Assembly: GCA_003255025.1 (NCBI GenBank)
Contig: QANY01012071.1
Coordinates: 186,001 to 250,000 of the forward strand
Direction: 5' to 3'
Origin: Datisca glomerata
Taxonomy: Eukaryota > Streptophyta > Magnoliopsida > Cucurbitales > Datiscaceae
Length of the DNA: 64,000 nt
Shown here: positions 58,860 through 64,000 of the stretch, piece after piece
Layout of the letters: each line of letters opens with the position of its first letter
How positions within the stretch are numbered: position 1 is the stretch's first letter
Notes under the pieces: generated by a model
Databases searched by the model: none
The model's input: only the letters and a program-made list of their open reading frames with translations
Told to the model about the DNA's origin: nothing
Made by a program: the position numbers and the translations under genes

Positions 58860-60055
58860 AATTCACAATTGTCTCCTAAATCATCATAGATGTATCTGAG
58901 GTAGAAACCTTGAACCCTCATGAGTAAGAACAAGTCTCAATTTTTCATATCATACCTTTGGGGCCTGCTTGAGTCCATAGAGAGTTTTGTGTAGTTTGGA
59001 GACATGTAGATGAAACTTTTATAAATTGAATCCCTCATGTTGAGTCATATAAATTGTCTTTTAGATTGTGCCATTGAGGAAGACATTATTCACATTTAAC
59101 TGTCTAAGAGGCCAGTGCGTGGTTAAGCCAAGATAAGTATGATTATGATTGTGACATGTTTGACAACAGGATTAAAAGTAACATATAAATCCAAGTCTGG
59201 GGTCTGGTGGTATCCTTTAGCCACTAATCTATCCTTAAACCTTTGAGTGTGATCATTTGTACTTGGTTTGAGTTTGAACACCCATTTGTTGTCAATTACA
59301 TTCATGTTCTCGCTATAAGGGACCAACTTTGGTTCTTAAAAAGAGCATGGTACTCATCTAGCATAGCTTGTTTCCATTTTAGGTGGCCAAAGGCTTCTTC
59401 AGTATTGAAAGGTTCTATAATGGGGGAGGAGGTGGCGACTAGGACTTTGGGTTTGAAAATGCCTGCTTGGATCTTGTGAGCATGGGGTGAGTGTTAGAAA
59501 TAACTATCTAAGGTGGTTCTGGTGGAACTTGGGTGTTATTTGATGGTTCAGGTAGAGTACATGCCGGGTTAGTTCCATATGTAGGATGAAAGGAAGGGGA
59601 AGAAGTAGGTGAGAGAGGGACTTCATGACTTACTTGGGAGCCAACATGGATGTTGTCGGTGTGAGATTGAAGTTCCTTAGCAGAGTGAGCATGCGCGTGA
59701 CATGACGCTAGATGTATAGACCAAAATGGTGGTGGTGAGGTAACTATGAGGTGAGGTAACATATTTGTCATGAAATTATGTGTAAAGGAAAAGGGGTTTC
59801 ATCAAAGACCACATTTATGACAGTGTAAATCCTACCAGTGTTCTTAAGACAACGATAAACTTTGTGATTAGGTGAGTACCCAACAAAGATATAATGTGAT
59901 GATCTAAAGACTAGTTTGTGTCTCTTGTAGGATCTGAGATGAGAAAAGTAGGAGCAGCCAAAAACTTTGAAGAACAGATAGTCAAGTTGGTGTCCAAAGA
60001 AAGTTTTGAAAGGGTGATTGGTTAGATAGGATAGTGTTTTCTTCTTCTTCAGGTG
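58860..60055 (-). pseudogene. copia integrase C-terminus to reverse transcriptase fragment
   Basis: On the minus strand, from right to left: LDYLFFKVFGCSYFSHLRSY and VFVGYSPNHKVYRCL-like text at 59970-59800 (integrase C-terminal part), a proline- and serine-rich linker at 59771-59508, then RT with NVIDNKWVFKLKPS, RFKDRLVAKGYHQTPDLDLY (59326-59123), LNVNNVFLNGTI and LHKTLYGLKQAPKV (59090-58960). The first RT aspartate, normally in QLDVxNAFL, reads N. Both sides are truncated and no LTR is attached. The frames shift twice and contain stops. Confidence 0.87.
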
Positions 60056-60726
60056 CCTGCATCCTTAACATCAACAAAGATTTTCTACGACCTATAAAAG
60101 CTTAAAAAAACCAAGTCTATTTTGTGTTAAAAGCGTAGCGATAAAACTGAACTTAAATTAATCGATCAGAAATTAATTCAATTAAAAAAACCTAAATAAC
60201 TTGTCAAGCCACGTAACGTAATTGTTAACTATTTTTGGTGTCCGGAAAAACTTAATTATGGAAACTTGATCTAGAAAAGGCTGTACAATTCGATAACATT
60301 GAGAAGATATTTCCATATGGCTAGACGATAATTGAAAGGTGTGACCAACCATTATTAAAATTCGAGGCTACATTCCGAAAGAGAATTAAAAACGTTTTTC
60401 ATCTAAATAAACAATCATCACTATCCCTTCCTTTGAATCAGAATACAACAATTTAAAGTATGGCAATGCAGAGAAACTAAAGTTGTAATTATTCTGTAAA
60501 GTATAAAAAACAAAACGAAACTACTAAATTCATTGAAAAAAACTGCCTCCAAGTTTGACTGAAAAACAGGTTTCCTATATTTGTGAAACAAGAGAAAAGT
60601 TATATTAAATGGTAAAGTTGGATTCTTCTGCTTATTTGGAATTAGTACCCTTTTGGATACCAAAATTATGGAAACAAGGCATCTTTTGACTAGCTATTGA
60701 CGTTATTCATTTTATATACTTTTTGG
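60056..60726. other. unassigned intergenic stretch
   Basis: No supportable gene. The open frame at 60421-60663 has no known motif. Confidence 0.55.

Positions 60727-60815
<89 letters not shown>
60727..60815. repeat. ATA/TAA trinucleotide microsatellite, 89 bp
   Basis: About 30 uninterrupted ATA units, the longest perfect simple repeat in the window. Confidence 0.97.
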
Positions 60816-60816
<1 letters not shown>

Positions 60817-63603
60817 TAGACTTGAGATTCCCCTGGCTGCCTTGATCTTCTTTTATTTTTCCCTTTTAATTGATGTCCTAATTACTAGATCCTAACAAAG
60901 TAACAACTTTAAATAACTATATATTCAAAATTAAGAACAATATTATTTTCCTCTCTCACACTTTAACTCATATTGCGTACTTTACAGTAAGTTTGTTTGT
61001 TTTCTCCTCTCTCTATTTCATATTGCACATTTTAGAGGAGTCTAATGGTATAATTCCCTAATGTAAATGCTAAAAGAGTAATGATTTTTTCAATTTTGTT
61101 TTATTAACAGGATAAAATTGAATTAAAAAGCTGTAGAAGAGTGGATCTAAATACCGTGCACCTTATAATTAACTTCTAAATTGGTTACCTACTAAGGTAG
61201 CTCCCTTAAATAAACTTGAGTTTCTGTCGATATCTGTATAATTAAGACTATTATGCTCCTATGAACCAAACAAGATTATCTCAAAATCTTTTATACATGT
61301 GTGTATGATTAATGCATCATCATATCAATTATCATAAATCGGTGAGGAATATAGTTTATCCTAAACAATAAAGCCATGCAATGTTTAATCAAATGGAACA
61401 TGAAACCTTTGCATAGCTCGAGCGTATTTATTTTCCTTTTTGGATGTTGTTTCAGCTGTTTTTTTTTGCAAACTATATTTATATTTTATCCTTATTTAAT
61501 TTATGTTATTTCTTATTGACTTAGAGTTTTAGAGTGTGGGAGGGATGCCTCTGTGGGAGCTAGTTGGGATCCCCTTTAGTTATACTGAGTATTTATGTTA
61601 CATTGTATAAGGTATTAATTTGTAGTAATTAGCACTCTATGAGAATTCTTAATTCCTATATCATTCCATTGCCTCTAGGGCTATGAACATCTTAACCATC
61701 AGTAACTTATATAGACAAGTAAGGACAATTATCCATTTCTCACTTGGAGGGTTCAATTGATGCTGGTCAACGAACAGTGTCAAGACTCTAAACATCCTCT
61801 TTGGTTACCATTTTAGAAAGGTGAAGTTACTTTTCTGAGACATTAAATAAATGGTTCTTTTCTTTATATTTTTCTTTATGTGTTTCAACTTTTAGTATGG
61901 AGAACTTACAAATATGTATTTGACTGCACAATGTTTAATTCTCGTGAATTACTTTTTTGTCACAGGTATACTTTCATTTTAGGTAAACCTTAAAGTAATT
62001 AGGCAGATTAACTTGAAACATTAGAGTGTGTTAACATTCTAAAGTTTAATTGTATATATGTCATGAATGGCATTAAACACATCAAGAAAACCTCAGCTAA
62101 TATGCTCATGAATGGGAACCAACTTCTTAATAGATTCAATAGTTCTTGCCCCTCTCAAATTAAATTTCTTAGGAAAAAACATTTGCTCTAATCTAAAGTT
62201 AGAACATCATAATAAATTTAATGACATGATAATAAATATAGTATGAGATCATCATACACCTTGCTGTATAGTAGGTTATTTTTTCTTCTATATATGTTAT
62301 ATATCACATATAAGATAAACTATATACAATCTGTCCTACATAGCATTTTTCATAATTTCATATCTAAACTAGCATTAAATGTATGATCTTGATAAGTTAA
62401 AAACGAAAATCACATATCATATCATAGTAGTGTTGTGTTGTTGATTTAATTAATTACATATATGCCTAATACTGAACATGAGTGTTAACATAACATCTTA
62501 AACAATACATCCCTTCTATAAGAGCCAAAAGTTCTATAAGTAAAATTAAACTATAAAATAAAGTAAATAATTTTAACAAGTGATAACAACTGCTACTTTC
62601 TATACATGCAGAAGTGGTTTTCCATTTGGTAGTCTCTTTATAATTAGGTGAAAGAATTAAATCCTAGCCAAGTACCAAAGATGTCTAGAAGCTCTAAGGA
62701 TGCATGCATGTAAGAAAGTCTAAAGCTTTACTTTTTTGTGTTCTTTGGAAGACATTATTTCTTATGGAGAATTAGAAATGGAAATTAAATAGTCTGTTTT
62801 AAACATAGTTAGAATTATGTATGTAAGCTTGTAGATAAATTGGAGTTAAGGCTTGGCTTCACAATTTCAATTAATTGAAACAAAGATAACTAACTGTAAT
62901 TATCATTATTATCATATGAAACATAATTAATTTTCGTAATCATTATTACCATATCATTTAAGATTTTCAAAATTTTAACACAGTCTAATTAAATGGGATA
63001 ATAGGGATGTTGAGTTGTGTTCCATAGCTGCGAGTGAGGTTTGAAAACATGAAGTGAGAGCGGATGTTGAGCACTCAATCTGTCCATTCTATCACTTCCA
63101 AAAAGGTCTGTGCTGATTCTTCACTGGAATGCACTTAACCATATGGAGAAGCCATATACAAGAATTCATGCATATTCTGAACAAAGCCGTAAGCTTTGTT
63201 GAGCTAATTAGGAAACTAATCTTTAGAAGGAAAATAGGGATAAAGAGATGAAGAAATAGCTAGAAAGATTTATGTTGAGAAAAAGATAAAGTTGAAACCT
63301 TAAGATATATATATATGCTGAGTTTTTACTAAACTGTCTTGCAATATATTGCTGATGACATTAATATATGTGCGTTGCTGATAATAGTATTTATCTACAG
63401 TTTTTCCCTTATCAAGCTTTAAATCTTTATAATAATAGATATAAGAGCAAGAGATGAAGCATGCCATGCATATACCTATCCCCAAAAATAGATCACAACA
63501 AATTTAAATTATGCTTCCGTATTTTACATTCCAAACAGAAAATTAAAGCAAACAAGTAGCATACTGAGAATGATTATCCAGAGAGAGATAAGTCCAAGTA
63601 CAA
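60816..63603. other. intergenic DNA and probable 3' flank of the minus-strand host gene
   Basis: AT-rich, with no transposon or coding signal recognised. The part nearest 63603 should include the 3' UTR of the gene at 63604-64000. Confidence 0.55.
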
Positions 63604-64000
63604 TTAGCATAAGCTACCATTGGTGTAGGCCTCCCATGGCTTTCCAATGTATTGAAAATCTCCAAATTGATGCTGCAAACAAGTATACATAAACATACGG
63701 AATTGGTCAGGAAATATTTTGAGTATAAATTGTACTTCATCTATGGAGTACATTAGTTATTTGATTATTCGTATGATTGTGAAACAGCCAAAAAGATGTA
63801 TGCTTTTAGTACAAAAAATAAATAATCTCTTTCTTTGTCTAAAAAAATGTTGGATAAAAATTTTTAAAAACTTTGTTCGTGTGGTTTGGAACTTACCTCT
63901 TGGGTCATTCCATTGTTCTGCATATAGTAGAAAATTGAAGAAGAAGATGGGCTCCACTTGTTCATACTCATCAAATTACAATCATCAATCATGTTTTGAT
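63604..64000 (-). CDS. 3' end of an intron-containing host gene, function unknown, cut by window end
   Basis: Two exons on the minus strand join cleanly in phase. The upstream exon, 64000-63897, is open throughout and reads NMIDDCNLMSMNKWSPSSSS and ends IFYYMQNNGMTQE at a consensus donor (GAG followed by GTAAGT). The intron is 63896-63673. Its acceptor is TTGTTTGCAG. The last exon, 63672-63604, reads HQFGDFQYIGKPWEAYTNGS, then LC and a TAA stop. Good splice sites, a preserved frame and a low-complexity serine tract suggest the C-terminus of a plant regulatory protein, but I cannot identify the family. The start lies beyond the window. The open frames at 63543-63740 and 63757-63957 are shadows of these exons in other frames. 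Confidence 0.6.
63673..63896 (-). other. intron of the host gene
   Basis: 224 bp with GTAAGT donor and TTGTTTGCAG acceptor on the minus strand, T-rich before the acceptor. Removing it keeps the frame between the two exons. Confidence 0.6.

Noticed and set aside
62980..63180. Moderately GC-richer stretch checked for a microRNA hairpin or exon
   Set aside because: No known mature microRNA sequence and no stable arm pairing could be seen by eye.

Overview
This window is nuclear DNA of a flowering plant, most likely a eudicot. It is AT-rich and dominated by LTR retrotransposons, CACTA-type DNA transposons, inverted-repeat elements and microsatellites. There are no bacterial-style gene clusters, rRNA or CRISPR arrays, and I recognised no tRNA gene. 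Almost every coding stretch is a transposon remnant broken by stops and frameshifts. The only likely host gene is the 3' end of an intron-containing minus-strand gene at the right edge (63604-64000).

Layout. 1-3050: 5' part of a minus-strand Ty1/copia element (integrase, protease, gag, probable LTR). 3060-7155: decayed minus-strand CACTA (En/Spm) transposon whose terminal inverted repeat abuts a plus-strand copia 3' end with its LTR (7156-7722). 8570-9341: three copies of a ~277-bp tandem repeat. 10321-26011: a nearly complete 15.7-kb Ty3/gypsy element of Tat/Ogre type. It has both LTRs, a near-perfect 5-bp target duplication, primer site, polypurine tract, the extra 5' ORF1, gag, protease, a candidate intron, reverse transcriptase, two RNase H domains, integrase and a tandem array in the 3' UTR. 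26830-31902: a complete but inactive plus-strand copia element with 259/278-bp LTRs.

33613-36670: a composite repeat locus of 21-bp and ~38-bp units in both orientations with an internal segmental duplication; I could not assign it to a known class. 37057-38764: an inverted-repeat transposon carrying a palindromic minisatellite. 38848-41180: two unrecognised decayed coding stretches. 42122-45420: CACTA-like ends, an array of palindromic units and a copia gag fragment. 50330-54133: a decayed minus-strand copia element. 54195-55757: a large foldback element with ~500-bp arms. 58860-60055: another copia fragment. 60060-63600: AT-rich intergenic DNA with an 89-bp ATA microsatellite.

Nothing here works together as a pathway. 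The sequence records repeated, partly nested insertions followed by decay. The most unusual structures are the composite locus at 33.6-36.7 kb, the palindromic array near 44 kb, the foldback at 54-56 kb, and the Ogre-like element with its asymmetric LTRs and candidate intron. All coordinates and motif calls come from reading the sequence by eye; no similarity search was run.
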